Shown: positions 11,127 through 23,500, numbered from the stretch's first letter. The stretch is 64,000 nt of DNA from Tetrapyrgos nigripes (GCA_013368315.1 JAACJM010000162.1:124001-188000); one strand, 5' to 3'. Numbers and translations: made by a program. The notes: generated by a model from the sequence alone, not told the origin.

Positions 11127-12845
11127 ATGTCTTTACCAGAGAAACAGACCGCAGTCCGGTGGTACCCTCCTTCTTACGACATCCGTGTTGAGTCTGCGCC
11201 AGTTTCAGAGTGAGTGAACGGAGAACGTATCGAGTTTGGGTTGATACTAACGCCGGGCCGGTAGTATCCTAGATCCGGATGATGCGATTGTGAAAGTGAC
11301 GGTGAGCAGACCTTAGTTGAAGTTTTCTGGAGGAGGATTGTGATGACTGACTGGCTGTTTTGTAGCTCGCCGGGTTATGTGGTCAGTCGGTTTCCTTTGA
11401 CAAAGTCCTAGTCGATGTTCATATGACCTCACTGCAGGAAGTGACCTTCACGTCTACAGAGGCAGTGGACTAACTAAGGAGTGAGCCTTGACTTTCTTTG
11501 GCGTTTATCACTTAAATCGACTCTCTAACTTTTTACAGCCACACCTCTGGACACGAGTTCCTCGGCGAGGTCGTCAAATTGGGCTCTAATTTCGGGAAGA
11601 ATGTCTCTGGCAGACCTGCACTCTATTCGACTTTGAAAGTAGGAGACAAAGTTGTTGCGCCGTTTACGGTCAACTGCGGGGAATGCCAGTGCGTAACAAC
11701 TGTCTTCATGTCATGACCATTGATCTAACTTGGAGCCTCTTGTACTATAGCGTCTGTCGCCTGGGCTATACCGGCCGTTGTCCCAACGGACTCCTCTTCG
11801 GCAGTCCCCTACTTGAAGGGGGTCAAGCCCAATTCGTTCGCGTCCCTAAAGCAGGCGGAACCCTCTACAACCTCTCCGACCCCCAAGCCTGGTCCCTCTC
11901 CGTCTCAGACAAGAACACCATTACAGCCATATCCTCGATCGCCGACAGCTCTCTCCTCCTACTCTCTGATATCCTCCCAACAGGTGTCTTCGCCGCTCTC
12001 CAAACCCTCAACCATCCCAAAGTCCAACCCATGTTAACAGGCAAATCATGGCCGAATAGCTGTCTACAAATGACTTCTCATATGCCTCTTGCTCAGGATC
12101 CACTTTTGCCTGAGGATAGGATGTTAAATCTCGCGATTGTGGGGTTGGGACCCGTAGGGATATGTGCGGCGGTTAGTTTATTGGATATGTTGGCAAGGAA
12201 TGATCTACCGTTTAGGGTTGTGGCGATTGACCCTAATGAGAGTAGGAGGCGGAAGATGGTTGCGGTGTATAATGTCATTCCAAAGGAGGACCGAGGGAAA
12301 GGAGAGTTTGTGGTTCAGGATATTGAGGAAGCGAAGGAAACGATGAAAGGATGGACAGATGGGATTGGAGCTACTGCTGTGCTTGAGGTATGTTTAATTT
12401 GCTGCTATAAATTTCGCTCAGTTCTGATGTGTATGCCTTGTTAGATTGTTGGTAACAACAGTGCACTGACGCTGGCGTATGACCTTGTGCGTGCCTTTGG
12501 TGCTATCATCTCTGTTGGAGTGCATGGATCGAAGGAAATGCCGTTCAAGGGTGTACAGCTGTACAATAAGAACGTCTCCTTTGATTTTGGACGTTGTCCT
12601 GCTAGGTCAATGTTCCCCTTGGCGGTTGAAGTACTCGGTATGGATAGCATTCCATTGGACTTGAAGGGTGGACTCATTGACCTTTTTTCTCCTCCTATAT
12701 AGTTAGACGCCAGGATGTTTTCGGCAAAGTTGGCACGGAAAGCAGCTTGATTGACAAAATTGTTGGGTTTGACGAGGCTAAGCAAAGTTATGAAGATTTC
12801 GATAAAGGAAGAATTGGAAAGGTTCTTTTTGACCCTTGGAAATAA
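11127..12845 (+). CDS. zinc-dependent alcohol/polyol dehydrogenase (MDR family)
   Basis: Predicted cytosolic NAD(P)-dependent oxidoreductase that interconverts an alcohol and its carbonyl. Exons: 11127-11209, 11265-11301, 11366-11381, 11438-11480, 11539-11688, 11751-12387, 12445-12637, 12703-12845; 433 residues. The GroES-like half contains AGLCGSDLHVYRG (catalytic zinc Cys), HTSGHEFLGEVV (His-Glu zinc site) and CGECHVCRLGYTGRCPNG, which holds four Cys of the structural zinc lobe. The Rossmann half begins at NLAIVGLGPVGICAA (GxGxxG-like). The tail shows KVGTESSLIDKIVGFDEAK followed by SYEDFDKGRIGKVLFDPWK, the family's usual end. Exon 3 is a 16-nt micro-exon that completes the catalytic motif, so the splicing is well supported. 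The structural lobe favours ADH or sorbitol-dehydrogenase-like enzymes over quinone reductases. The substrate cannot be told from sequence. Confidence 0.87.
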
Positions 12846-13651
12846 CTTCCTGCTGCTGGGTTTGGAGAAGAAGAAGAAGAATAACTTGTATCTGAAGTTT
12901 GTAGCTACCTGTACATTAACTGTGTTGTTGCTTTGTTGCCTACTGCGAACCCGGGGAGAGTTTGACGTTTATGACGTTGGGCCTTGGCATACATGATTCC
13001 CACGTACCCTTTCCGTTGTCCTCAACATGAGCTCGTGATTAACTCTCTTGTTCTCAACGTCAGCCCTCTTTAAATCTGTCTCCAACATCATCGGTGGAGG
13101 CTGGCCTCACTACAGATCGATGCGCAGCCGGATCATCAAAGTTGCAATCGCTGCTGGCAAGATCGAGACGCAGAAGAATTTTAGATCTCGACAAACCTCA
13201 TCAAGCTCAAGACCTCCATGCGCCTCTCTCTTGTATGGTACGTCTACAAGGTGATATAGGTGTAGCTACCAGCGAAATACTTAGGTGTGTCGTCTACTTC
13301 TCGAAAACGAAAATTGCTGACAGACTGCTAGTTAGGAGACTCCTAGAGAGATTTACCTTACTATCATCCCCTAATATGGCGCCTGTCCCTTGTTTTGCGT
13401 ACCACTTTGGATCTGCTATGGAGACCTAGAGACTTGGGAACCCTGACCCCTGGGCGGCAGCATTCGACTGAAGATCGAATTATCGATGGGAGCCCGCCAG
13501 CCCGTCATATCCTCTCAGCCGGATCCCGTAAATGATTTGTCAAATGCGCATAAAAACCCCGATGGCTACAACACTGAGGCCAGACAACTTCGAGCCGTCA
13601 CTCCTGTCTTTAATTGAACCTTACTTCGTACTTGAACACTCTCTACCAGTC
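12846..13651. other. intergenic region
   Basis: No supported gene. A CATAAAAAC word near 13549 lies about 100 bp before the next start codon and could act as a weak TATA element. Confidence 0.4.
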
Positions 13652-14111
13652 ATGAAGTTCACCACTGTCTTTGGATCTCTCCTTGTCCTCGCCCTCGGTG
13701 CATATGCTCAAGATGGTGCGGACGCCACCCCCACGCCTGCCCCTAGTAGCGCAGATGGCACCGTCAGCAGTGCCCTTTCTGATGCTAGCTCTGTCTCTTC
13801 TGAGTGAGTACATTTTTTTTACTCTTAGTGTTTGCGCCGTACATTTACGCTGCATTACCTTTTCATTCAGAGTCGCAAGCGACGTTTCGTCCGCTGCTTC
13901 GGCCGCCACTTCTGGTGCTGCGTCTCTCACATCCGCTGCAGGCTCCGCAGCTAGCTCAATCCTCCACGGTACTCCTTCCAGCTCAAGCGCTGCCCAGACC
14001 GCCACGTCTGGAAACGCTACTGATCACAATGGTGCATCTGCCTTCTACGTGAATAGGGAAGGGTTAGCCGTCGGTGTCGGAGCTGGACTGCTCGCTGCTA
14101 TTGTTCTTTGA
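13652..14111 (+). CDS. small secreted Ser/Ala-rich protein, probably GPI-anchored
   Basis: Exons 13652-13803 and 13871-14111 give 130 residues. The product has a signal peptide (MKFTTVFGSLLVLALGAYAQ), then a mucin-like stretch built of Ser, Ala, Thr and Pro, which is a likely target for O-mannosylation. It ends in a hydrophobic segment (LAVGVGAGLLAAIVL) with no charged tail. That end is typical of GPI-anchor addition, with a small residue such as Asn or Gly upstream as possible attachment site. No catalytic domain. The likely location is plasma membrane or cell wall. The start is set by the signal peptide; an in-frame upstream ATG at 13532 would bury it. Confidence 0.78.
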
Positions 14112-14340
14112 TCGCCAGAGACACGCATCGTTGAGGACTCTTATATATGATTGTCGGACGGATTACCTACCATGTAATTGTTGGCATGGACCCGTAGTAG
14201 GCAAAAATTTTCGTTTGCCCTATAAACACCATGATGTATCCCTTCATTCTTAACAATGACCGTGCTGATACTTAAAATGAGGTGCCACCGCTTTACGTTA
14301 TTCTGGCAATGTTAACGTTTACAAGCTTTACGACCCATGC
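14112..14340. other. 3' flank of the Ser/Ala-rich gene and left flank of the Helitron
   Basis: No gene seen. It is the presumed 3' untranslated region, followed by the GC-rich palindromic block that begins at about 14345. Confidence 0.35.
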
Positions 14341-14344
14341 CTTT

Positions 14345-14455
14345 GTCATGGAGGCTCGCTTCGCTCGCTCCACTCCTCCGGCATGAGTCGACAGCTTGTA
14401 GGGGGCTGCGCCCCCAAACCCCCGCTAGTCGGCGCTGTCGCGCCTCCATTCCACT
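14345..14455. repeat. GC-rich palindromic block, candidate Helitron 3' structure
   Basis: Several nested short inverted repeats, including GGGGGCTGCGCCCCC at about 14400-14415 and GGCGCTGTCGCGCC at about 14433-14447. GGAGGC and GCCTCC bracket the block, so it could fold into a compound hairpin. It stands out sharply from the AT-rich sequence on both sides. Confidence 0.5.
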
Positions 14456-14593
14456 GTAAAAAGAAATTCATCATTGAACAACAAAATAAAATTAGTTTCA
14501 TGTTCAGAGCTCAATCAAAGTACAAAGCATAGTAGTTATGGTGATGTCAATAGAACACTTTTATAAACTATGTTATAAGTCTTACAGTCTATA

Positions 14594-17500
14594 TTATCTG
14601 CAATGCATAATCAGTGTCAGTTCATTTATGTGCAGTGTCCAGCAATACTTACCTTCTCCAAATAGTACCTTTACTCGCTGACTTGAAGTGCACCTTGATA
14701 GGGCCACATACAACTGACCATGAGTAAAAACTGATATCCGTAAGTCTAACCCCACATGATCCACAGATTGCCCTTGAGATTTGTTGATAGACATTGCAAA
14801 GGCAAGGCGAACTGGAAACTGACGACGTCTCAGTGTAAATGGGAGATCCAGGTTCCCAGGTTCAATATTCAGGCGAGGTATGAAAATCTTTTTGCCAGTG
14901 TGATCCCCACTGATGATCCTTGCCTCTAAGACACACATGTTTGCTGCAGTGACCACAGCTCTGGTGCCACTGCAAACTCCATTTGATGGATCCAAATTCT
15001 GCAAGATCATAATTGGAGCACCAACTTTCAGTTTGAGATTTGACAGTGGAAGACCTGAACCTTGAACTCTTCCCAAAGCACTTCAGGCTGTGATAGAGCA
15101 CAATCTTTAAGGATAGTTGCAAACAGTGATCTTAACTGTGAACCTGTTTGAACCACCTTTGCTTGCTCTAGGCATTGCTGCCATTCACCATCGTCTTCTA
15201 AAAGCCCTCGTGCCAAGCAAGCCTCTCGGAAGGTTGACCATACTTTTCTTTTGTTGTAGCCTGGCCTGTCTGGATCAGGCTCATTGGTGTCAGTTGTACA
15301 CAAATCTTCAAAAGACACAGCCCCAGTGACCACTGTTAGCAATAGTCGCAAGTAGAAGTGTTCACCTGCAGAGGGATGAACAAAATACATTCACCCTATT
15401 GCAAAACCTTTCTGTCTAGGTTTCCACTTCTTTGTTGTCTTCACCCATACAAATTTTTGTGGAAAGTTCTGATAGAGGGTGCTTCGTACAATAGTTGTTG
15501 CCCAGTCTGGATGCTCCTCTGCAGTCTTCTTCTCATCTGCATTTGCTTCAAACCATCCCATAAGTGTTGTCTTCTGCTTCTGAGCCTGGTTGAGAATATC
15601 ATGAGCTCCTTGCTCTTCATGAAAAACAACCATCTGCTCTCTCTCTGTGTGAAGAGACAACCGAACCACATTGGGTATTCCTCTATGCATCTCATAATGC
15701 ATCAATCTCCAGATGGCTTCTGCACAGGAAATGTAGCAGGCTTCTGCATATTGCTTGATCTCATCTATTGCCTCTCCAAATGACATAGTGGTCTTGTCAT
15801 GTCCTTTATAGATATGCTTGTGAATATACTTGAATGCCTTGACAGACATGTAACACTCCAGATTTGCATGGCATTTAAGCTGCATTAATATCCAGGCATT
15901 GTAAGGCACCACCCATTGATTGTCTACTTTAACATCCCAACCATTGACCTTTTTCATGAAATAGCGGCCATTGTCAGGTTGTGCATAAGTAGTGTACCCA
16001 TCTTCAGAGAGAGTGCTGTTTCACTAACAAAAGGTTTAGGAAATCCCTTGGTACATTTGCCATGCTTCATACAGGGTGCATCTGGATTGTGGACACCACA
16101 GGGCCCATGTATCATACGGCTTGTCACTAACTCAAATAGAGTGGGATTTGTGTCCTTATCTGGCAGCTGAGCAGAGATAACTTTGTCAATCATATGAGGG
16201 TCATGGATTCTTGCTTCAGGTGACAGAAATATCAGAATATGTGCATGTGGCAGTCCTCTCTTCTGGAATTCAATAGTATATACATAACCAACACATTTGC
16301 CCAGAATCCCTTTCTCTCATATATCTTTCAGAACCATTCTCAATTTCTCTCTAAAGACTCGCGCAACCAAATCTGGCCTTTGCAGATGTGTCTGACCTGG
16401 TTCTAATGCACTTTTGATTTCCTCACAATTTGGATTTGCTGTGATTGTAAGGAAAAGGTCTGGTTTTGAAAAATGCCGTGCCAAAGCAATTGAATCCTGA
16501 TAAAGTTGGAACATATGCTGGGAACATAGATGGCAAAATATACTTCTGACCCACATTTTCCAAATTAACATCTCCATTGTTCATAGCATCCACCAATCCA
16601 TTATAAACCTCTGATCTAAGTTTGGCTTGGTTGAGATGCAAAAACTGCAATCTACTTTGCTCAATTTGAGCCCAGGCATCAACAACAAATTGTTGAAAGA
16701 GAAGACCTGCTCTAAACATATGATCTGACTCATCTAAAGATATTCTCTTGTGTATATGATATGCATAATACTCCAACTGTGTCACATACATTTGCTTCCT
16801 CTTTCTTGATCCAGAGGTTGCTGCTTCTGGATCTTCCAAGTCCTCCTCCCGATCAACTGCACCTTCATCAACAGTGATATTATTTGCATCTAAGTACTCT
16901 TGTGATAGTTTGAGTTTTGGATGCCAACCCAATTCTCCCCTTGGAAAGAGTAACACATAATGCAATGCCATATAGGCTGGATTGGTCTCATACAAACGTT
17001 TCAGAGACCCTGCTTGTGTATGCAAAATGATATCTCTGTGGTCTGTCACTTCTTCCCTTCCGGGTAAGAGAATAGCCACTTTATGAGTTCTGGGATCCTG
17101 GCCAAAATTAAAGTGGAGTTTAAGAGTGATATTCTGAATATTCTCTGGATTATTTGTCTGCAGCTCCCTAACACGCTGATATGCAGACTTGTATAGTGTC
17201 ACAAATCTATTGTGTTGATGCAGCATATCAGAAATTTCCTGCATGATGGTTGCATGGAATCCAGTCCCACAATTTGCATTGTTTTCCAATCGCTGCTGAA
17301 TTGCATCCTGAGGAGCTACAATATATAACTGGACATATACAGGATTTTTTCCTGTCTCTGGCAATAGAGAGCCCATTGAGTGCCAGAGCTCTCCTTTGAT
17401 TTTGTAATAGTGTGCTCCAGATGTAGGCATTTCAGGATCATTTTGACTGTTTGTTTTGAGTCCAAGTGATACAAAAGAAAAAGCTGCATTATAGCTACAG

Positions 17501-18658
17501 ATATTGTCCAAAAAATGTTTAGAGTCATGGCTTGTCCCATCATATAGCTTCTGAAGCTCAGGAGGAGGCTTCTGAAGCTCAGGAGGAGGCTTCTGAAGCT
17601 CAGGAGGAGGCTTCTGAAGCTCAGGAGGAGGCTTCTGAAGCTCAGGAGGAGGCTTCTGAAGCTCAGGAGGAGGCTTCTGCAACTTGGGAAGTACTACTTT
17701 TCCTTGAAGACAACAGGAACCAAATTTAAGCTCATGGATAGTTGACTTTGTTAATTTCTCACAGTCCCAATGAAGAGCCTTGCACTTGGGACAGACTTCT
17801 GTAAATCCACCCATGAAATACTGGTCATAATCCTCCTCTTCAATAATGGGACGAAGTGCCAGAGGTAGCTGATCAATTGGAATTTCAGGAATCTCTTCAA
17901 ATTCTTGAGATGGATCAACTGGTGGTTCAAATAGAGCAGGATCATCTATGTTGCCTTCAGGTTCTGGCCCAGGTTGAGGTTCATGTTGAGGTGCAGGAGG
18001 CATGAGAGGGTCTTCAATGTGAGCTATTCCCTGAGCCTGACCTCTACCTCTACCTCTACCTCAGCCATGGGGACGACCACAACCTGGCAGAGGTAGTGGA
18101 TGAGTGGGAAGATTTGCAAGCTGGTTGCAGAGATTAGCTGGCAAATTTTGAAACCTATCTGCATAGTTCTAAGATAATTCATATAAGAAAGTATCCTATG
18201 TAGTATTTTCCTATGTAATATTTGAACAGAAAAAACTTACTTGTCTATCAGCAGTTGCATTTGATGGCCCTGCCAGAGAGAAATGAGGAATAATCAGTCA
18301 TTTCATATAAATATTTACAATTTCTAAGAAAGCTCACCTGTTGATGGGGTCTTCTACCTGCCCTACTTGGGCCTGGCATTGGTGGCAAATTTTGGAGCTG
18401 TGCAGCAATGCCCTGAGTTAGCTGATACTGATTACCACCATAATTAACCACTTGGAATGGGTCTTCTTGAGCTGGATTGTAAGGCTGAGCAGGACCTTGA
18501 TTCAAATTGAAGGGGACTGGAGCCATGTCATGTTGAGGTACACGTCTTGCCTCAGGGCTGTCCATGACGTGTGCATTCCTTTCTCTTTCATGCTGAGCAT
18601 TGCAATGCCTCTGGGGAGTATTTGGTGGGGTTTCCCTTATTGATTTGTTCAGTGTCAT
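14594..18658 (-). pseudogene. Helitron Rep/helicase pseudogene
   Basis: Reading leftward: a Pro/Gln-rich N-terminus (18658-18248), an acidic/proline region and the Helitron N-terminal domain (18003-16423, with ARHFSKPDLFLTITANPNC), the HUH endonuclease motif GLPHAHILIF near 16240, then CGVHNPDAPCMKHGKCTKGF, DNQWVVPYNAWILMQLKCH and TTLMGWFEAN. The last piece (15076-14594) is a Pif1-type helicase C-terminus (GAPIMILQNLDPSNGVCSG, then SINKSQGQSVDHVGL and LYVALSRC). The intervening Walker A/B helicase core is missing at about 15055-15070. Other lesions are TGA codons at 18061-18063 and 16317-16319, a frameshift near 16520 and another near 16005. Both TGA codons sit where Arg is expected (CGA to TGA would explain them). 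Intact members make a rolling-circle transposition protein; this copy cannot. Confidence 0.85.
17547..17678 (-). repeat. 21-bp tandem repeat encoding a PPPELQK heptapeptide
   Basis: About six copies of a 21-bp unit (TTCTGAAGCTCAGGAGGAGG plus C on the plus strand) lie in tandem inside the Helitron reading frame, coding KPPPELQ repeats on the minus strand. Copies are essentially identical, implying recent slippage expansion. Because the unit is a multiple of three it did not break the frame. Confidence 0.9.
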
Positions 18659-18835
18659 GGGAAGAAATCAGAGAAAGAAAAAGAAAGGCATTATTCACAT
18701 TGAAAATGCACCCTGGGGAGTATTTGGTGGGGTTTCCCTTATTGATTTTTTCAGTTTCATGAGAAGAAATCAGAAAAAAAGAAACAGAAACAGAAACAAA
18801 AACAAAATGCAATATTCACATTGAAAATGCACCTC
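18608..18835. repeat. tandem duplication of about 110 bp within the Helitron 5' part
   Basis: The segment with GGGGAGTATTTGGTGGGGTT, TGATTTGTTCAG and a GAAGAAATCAGA purine run occurs at about 18608-18705 and again at about 18715-18825. TTCACATTGAAAATGCACC follows each copy. The purine tract differs in length between copies. Confidence 0.75.
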
Positions 18836-19095
18836 TGGGATGCATAGAGTCAGTAATTGTGGCACTCAATTTGATTTTTAAATCAGCCTTACATGTACTG
18901 TAGTTGGGTCTCTCAGGTAACTCAAATGGTTGTGGATGCAAAGTTGAAGTGAAGCAGAAGACACAAAAAGTGTTGAAGTCACCTTATATAAACACAAAAG
19001 CTTGCGGACATGAGGCAAAAGTTTGGCTTTCGCATTGTAAGTTAAAGTTGTAAGTTAGAGCAAATTCAATAAATATACGGACAATCGTTTTTTTT

Positions 19096-20505
19096 TTCAC
19101 GAGGGTCGACCTCAAAGGCTCAACGGCACTAGATCGGGGCATCGTTTTGGCCGAGTCCCGGCTTGCCCACAGGTTACAGTACGCGACAAGTACGTGACCT
19201 CGCTGAGCACTCTTGATTCCATACTGCTATAGAACTTGTTCTAGATGTAATCATACTTTATTAGGACTACAATATGCACAAGTTGCATAGCGGCTGTAGA
19301 CTATAGTACTTGAGCTCACATTCTGTTTGTAATACCAACACTGTGCGTCTCGAACCTTCAACTACACTATGTTACTGTAGGTACAGCACTAAAATAAACT
19401 ATAGCGGAGTGAGAGTCATGCAAAAGTACATCTTGAGCAGATATTGAGGCAAGGCGAGCTGCCTGGGTGCAAAGCCGGAAGAGGAAATGAAAGGACTATA
19501 TGAGCCGGTTTGGAGCTGGTTGTATGAAAGGACTTCGGAGAATGGCGGTTTTGAGGGAATAAGATGCAGGCATTAGCTGTATTGTCTTGGTTTCGGGAAG
19601 ACGTGCTTTGAGGTCATCTCTTGATTGTACAAGAGGTCGTTGCAAGCGTGTTGGAGATGATGGTGGTACAACTTCACGTTTAGGTAATAGAAGCCGGGGC
19701 TCGGCCAAAAGCCCGCCGATGGAGTGCCTTTGACCTGATCGGATTTTTTTTTTTTTGCGATTCCGTATATTTATGAAATCTGCTCTAATGAAACCGGATC
19801 GCATGAGATCGCATGGCGCGAACGGAAATTACCGGCGGCAATAAACGCCGTCTGGGCAGCTGTTTCCGCTGAAAGCTTGCTTAGTAATGATTATGTAAAT
19901 ATTGTTTGTTCCCAGGCCCGTCCTATCTTAATATATAGGATATAAATATAAATAAATATAATATAGGATATATAGGATAATAATATATATAGGATTAGTG
20001 ATCATCGATCATGCATCATGACGAGTGTTGGACCTGCCTCTAGGCAGATCCTAAGGCTCACCACCAGGTCATCTTCGGAAAACTTACGTCTTGACATTTC
20101 TTGCCAAGCCAATAGCACCCCGATTTTGTAGTTAGTCTCAGTTCAGTCTCGGTATCATCTGACCGCTGCAATAACTTTGCACGAGGTTCGCAAATTTTTG
20201 TCATTCAGAATCTGTGTCAAGTGGCTAAAAGACAAGCAGTGAAAGTGCACCTGACGATGCACAAGTTGGTTGTTCCTGGTTCTGCGGACGCCGAAACGTT
20301 TTCGTCCTTCTACCGCTCTAAATCGTACCTCCCCTTCACACAAATACCCTCTCGAATCATCGCTTGTAACGTATACGAGTGTCATTGTCATCATCATGGG
20401 ACTTATTTAGACAGCAGCACATGAGCAGTCGAGGAATATTTGAAGAGGGCATAGTTGAGCCATGAACCCCAAGTACTCGGCTTTCCTCAGGCTTGGACGA
20501 CTGAC
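19096..20505. other. intergenic region with AT-rich microsatellite
   Basis: No supported gene. A TATA/AGGATATA-type low-complexity run lies at about 19928-19995. Open frames, for example 19496-19804 on the minus strand, have no recognisable domain. Confidence 0.4.
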
Positions 20506-23500
20506 ATGCTTCTACTCTCACTTGGGCTTCATTCCCTCATCTGGGCTGCGCTTGGGCAGACCACCGCCTCTAGCAGTAGCATCAGGGCTAGCACTGGACT
20601 GTCCAGCGTTTCAGCTGGGTCTACTGCCGCGTCAACATCTTTCTCTGATTCGGCTTCCATCTCTGCAACGTCCGCCCTGTCGTTGACGACATCTCCTACT
20701 GCAGTTGGGTCCGGGTCTGCTGTATTTTCTTCCGTCGCGGCCTCTTCCAGCGTGTCGCTCTCAGCGTCTGCATCCGCTCCCGTGTCGTCTGGAGTACAAA
20801 ACGCGTCCACTCTCCCTCCTGGTCCACCACAAGCACCTATTCCGGGTGTCTTCCCCGCAACGGACCCCTTGAACCCTCCTTCTGTCGATGAAATAACGGT
20901 CGTGCCCGATTTTGCTCCTGCATGGGCTGCTGCATATGAGAAAGCCCGGGCAAAGGTCTGTCACTCTTTTGATATAGATATGTCTAGTAGCATGCCTGAC
21001 TGTCATTTCTTTCAATTTAGATTGCGGATTGGGACGTCGAGCAACTTGTCAGCACGACAACAGGAGTAGCAGCTTTGGGTATCACTGCTCGATGCGTTGG
21101 CAATATTGCTTCGGTTAACGGTTCAAATGGATGGCCGGGGTTATGTCTGCAGGTACTAAACGCTGTTCCTTCTTCCGGCTGATCCGAATCACTCATTTTT
21201 TCGAAGGATGGGCCTCTTGGAGTTCGACTGGCTGGTGAGTCTCGTATTCTATTTTGTGCCCTGTCCGCGTCAGATTTCAGTTTTGAACCTTTTCCTTCTC
21301 AGATCGAGTCACGGCTTTCCCTCCAGGATTTAACACAGTAGCAACGTTTGTACACATTCCATTAGCCTTTGGTACTGTCTGTGCTGATGATGTTACTCTT
21401 TCTTCTTTTCTTGCAGGTTCAATCGAAGTTTAATCCGTACCCGTGGTCTTTTCATGGGTTCGGAATTCAAGGCGAAAGGAACGAACATCGCTCTGGGTCC
21501 GATGATGAATATGCTTAGAGTTCCTCAAGCTGGAAGAAACTTCGAAGGTTTCGGAGCTGATCCTTTCTTAGCTGGTGAAAGTGAGTGACGAACGCTGTAT
21601 CCTGGATGTTAGGGTGTCTCATAATGTTTATTCAATTTAGCTGCGTATGAAACTGTCCTGGGAATGCAACAAGGCGGGATTCAGGTTTGCGCGAAGCATT
21701 ATGTTAACAAGTAAGCCCTTGCGTTTTGGAAGTTTACCACTGACTAGTGACCTATTTCTGTCGGACCTAGTGAGCAAGAAACTGCACGGACAACTTCTTC
21801 GTCCATTGTTGATGACCGTACTCAGCATGAGATTTACACACATCCTTTCTTGAGGAGTGTAATGGCTGGTGCCGCAAGTATTATGTGTAGTTACAGTGAG
21901 CACACCTTTGAATTAGTCGGGCAGATGGGTCAATTTATTAACCTCAAGCTTTGCAGACCAAATCAATGGGACTTATGCATGTGAGAACGACAAGTCGTTG
22001 AGTGACATTCTTAAAGGCGAATTTGGGTTCCAAGGATGTGAGTGTGAGAGGTGCATGCATTTTGGACCAGGACTAATTATTCCTTGTCTGCTATCGACAG
22101 TCGTTGTGTCGGATTGGGGAGCTACCCATTCAACTTTAGCTGTGGTTAAGGGATTAGATGTAAGTTGACGCGTTGCCTTCCGAATCAATATGATCTTATT
22201 GATGAACGACTTGTAGATGGACATGCCAGGGAATGGAGGTCTTCGAGGAACTAGTTCTTTCTTTGGAAGCACCTTGGAGGACTACGTCAACAATGGAACC
22301 ATCCCTCTGTCGAGATTGCAAGATATGGCTGTAAGCTTTGCACCCAATTTCCTGCCTAGTGTCGCTCATGTTCCTTTCTGACGGTCATCCTGCGTTCAGA
22401 CCCGTATCGTGGCAGCTTGGTACTTCCTCCACCAAGACTCTCCCGACTACCCTCCAACAAACTTTGACGGAAACCATCAATCAAACGAAGCTACCAACGA
22501 ACATATAGATGTCCAAGAAAATCATAAAACAGTTGTCAGGGAGATCGGACAGGCTAGTACGGTTCTGCTAAAGAACGTTAATGGGGCACTGCCTCTCAAG
22601 AAACCTAGAACAATATTCCTTGCTGGAAGTGACGCGAGGCCGGGAATTGTTGGGCCAAACGGCGCGACTCGGGGACAGGATGACGGTATTCTGGGTATGG
22701 GTGGCGGGTCAGGGTGAGTTTCTTTAAGCTCCTTCATGAATCTCAGCCTCAACTGATTCATGGACGTTGACAGTGCTGCTACATTCCCGTATTTGATCTC
22801 TGTAAGGACGGTTCAACTCGAAGAAAACTTCGTCGCTGACTATGATTACTACAGCCATACGAAGCTATCCAACGGCATGCCATTGAGGACCATACCACTA
22901 TCTCATGGGTGTTTGATGATTCAGATCTCAATGATGTACGCAGTATGGCGGCAGGCCAGACAGTCGCCGTTGTTTTCGTGAATGCCTTTTCTGGTGAAGG
23001 TTCCGATAGGTTCGTACTGTGGTGTGCCCACCAAATCATTCACTGACTGGACGTTCTTAAACTTCTCAGGACCAATCTGACGCTATTCCATGGAGGCGAA
23101 AATCTGATTCAAGCAGTCGCAAGCGTCAACCGTAACACGATGGTGGTGGTCAATAGTGTTGGACCTCTGATCATTGATTCATGGATTGAGCATCCGAATA
23201 TCACTGGGGTGAGTAGCAGCCTGCCGTGGCTTCCGATGATTCGTTCCTGACTCACATCGTTATTTGATGCTCCCCAGGTTCTTTGGGCTGGTGTCTCAGG
23301 CCAAGAAGCAGGGAACGCAATAGCTGATGTACTCTATGGCGACTTCAATCCCTCTGGCAGACTGGCATTCACTATCGCTAAGCAACAAGCAGATTATCCT
23401 GCCGGCGTTGTTCCTGCTGTTCCTGGTGGAATTGCACAGGTGCCGTATAACGAAGGCTTGGGGATTGATTATCGTGCGTTTGATGCCGTGAGTCCACTGC

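Larger units (their letters stand above)
14341..19095 (-). mobile_element. decayed Helitron, internally deleted (ends approximate)
   Basis: The region carries remnants of a Rep/helicase protein on the minus strand and ends on its 3' side (left) in strongly palindromic GC-rich sequence at about 14350-14450. Examples are the hairpins GGGGGCTGCGCCCCC and GGCGCTGTCGCGCC beside CTAG, and a GCTCGCTTCGCTCGC block. Helitrons typically carry a 3' hairpin near a CTRR end, but I could not fix an exact CTRR/T terminus. The 5' (right) end is also uncertain. Boundaries are therefore estimates from coding remnants and composition. Confidence 0.62.

Noticed and set aside
19496..19804. Minus-strand 102-codon frame next to the Helitron
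   Set aside because: It contains a poly-Lys stretch from an A/T run and has no homology I recognise.
22761..23040. Apparent frame break in the GH3 gene
   Set aside because: A 48-bp intron at 22807-22854 (GTAAGG...CTACAG) restores the conserved segment, so the gene is intact.
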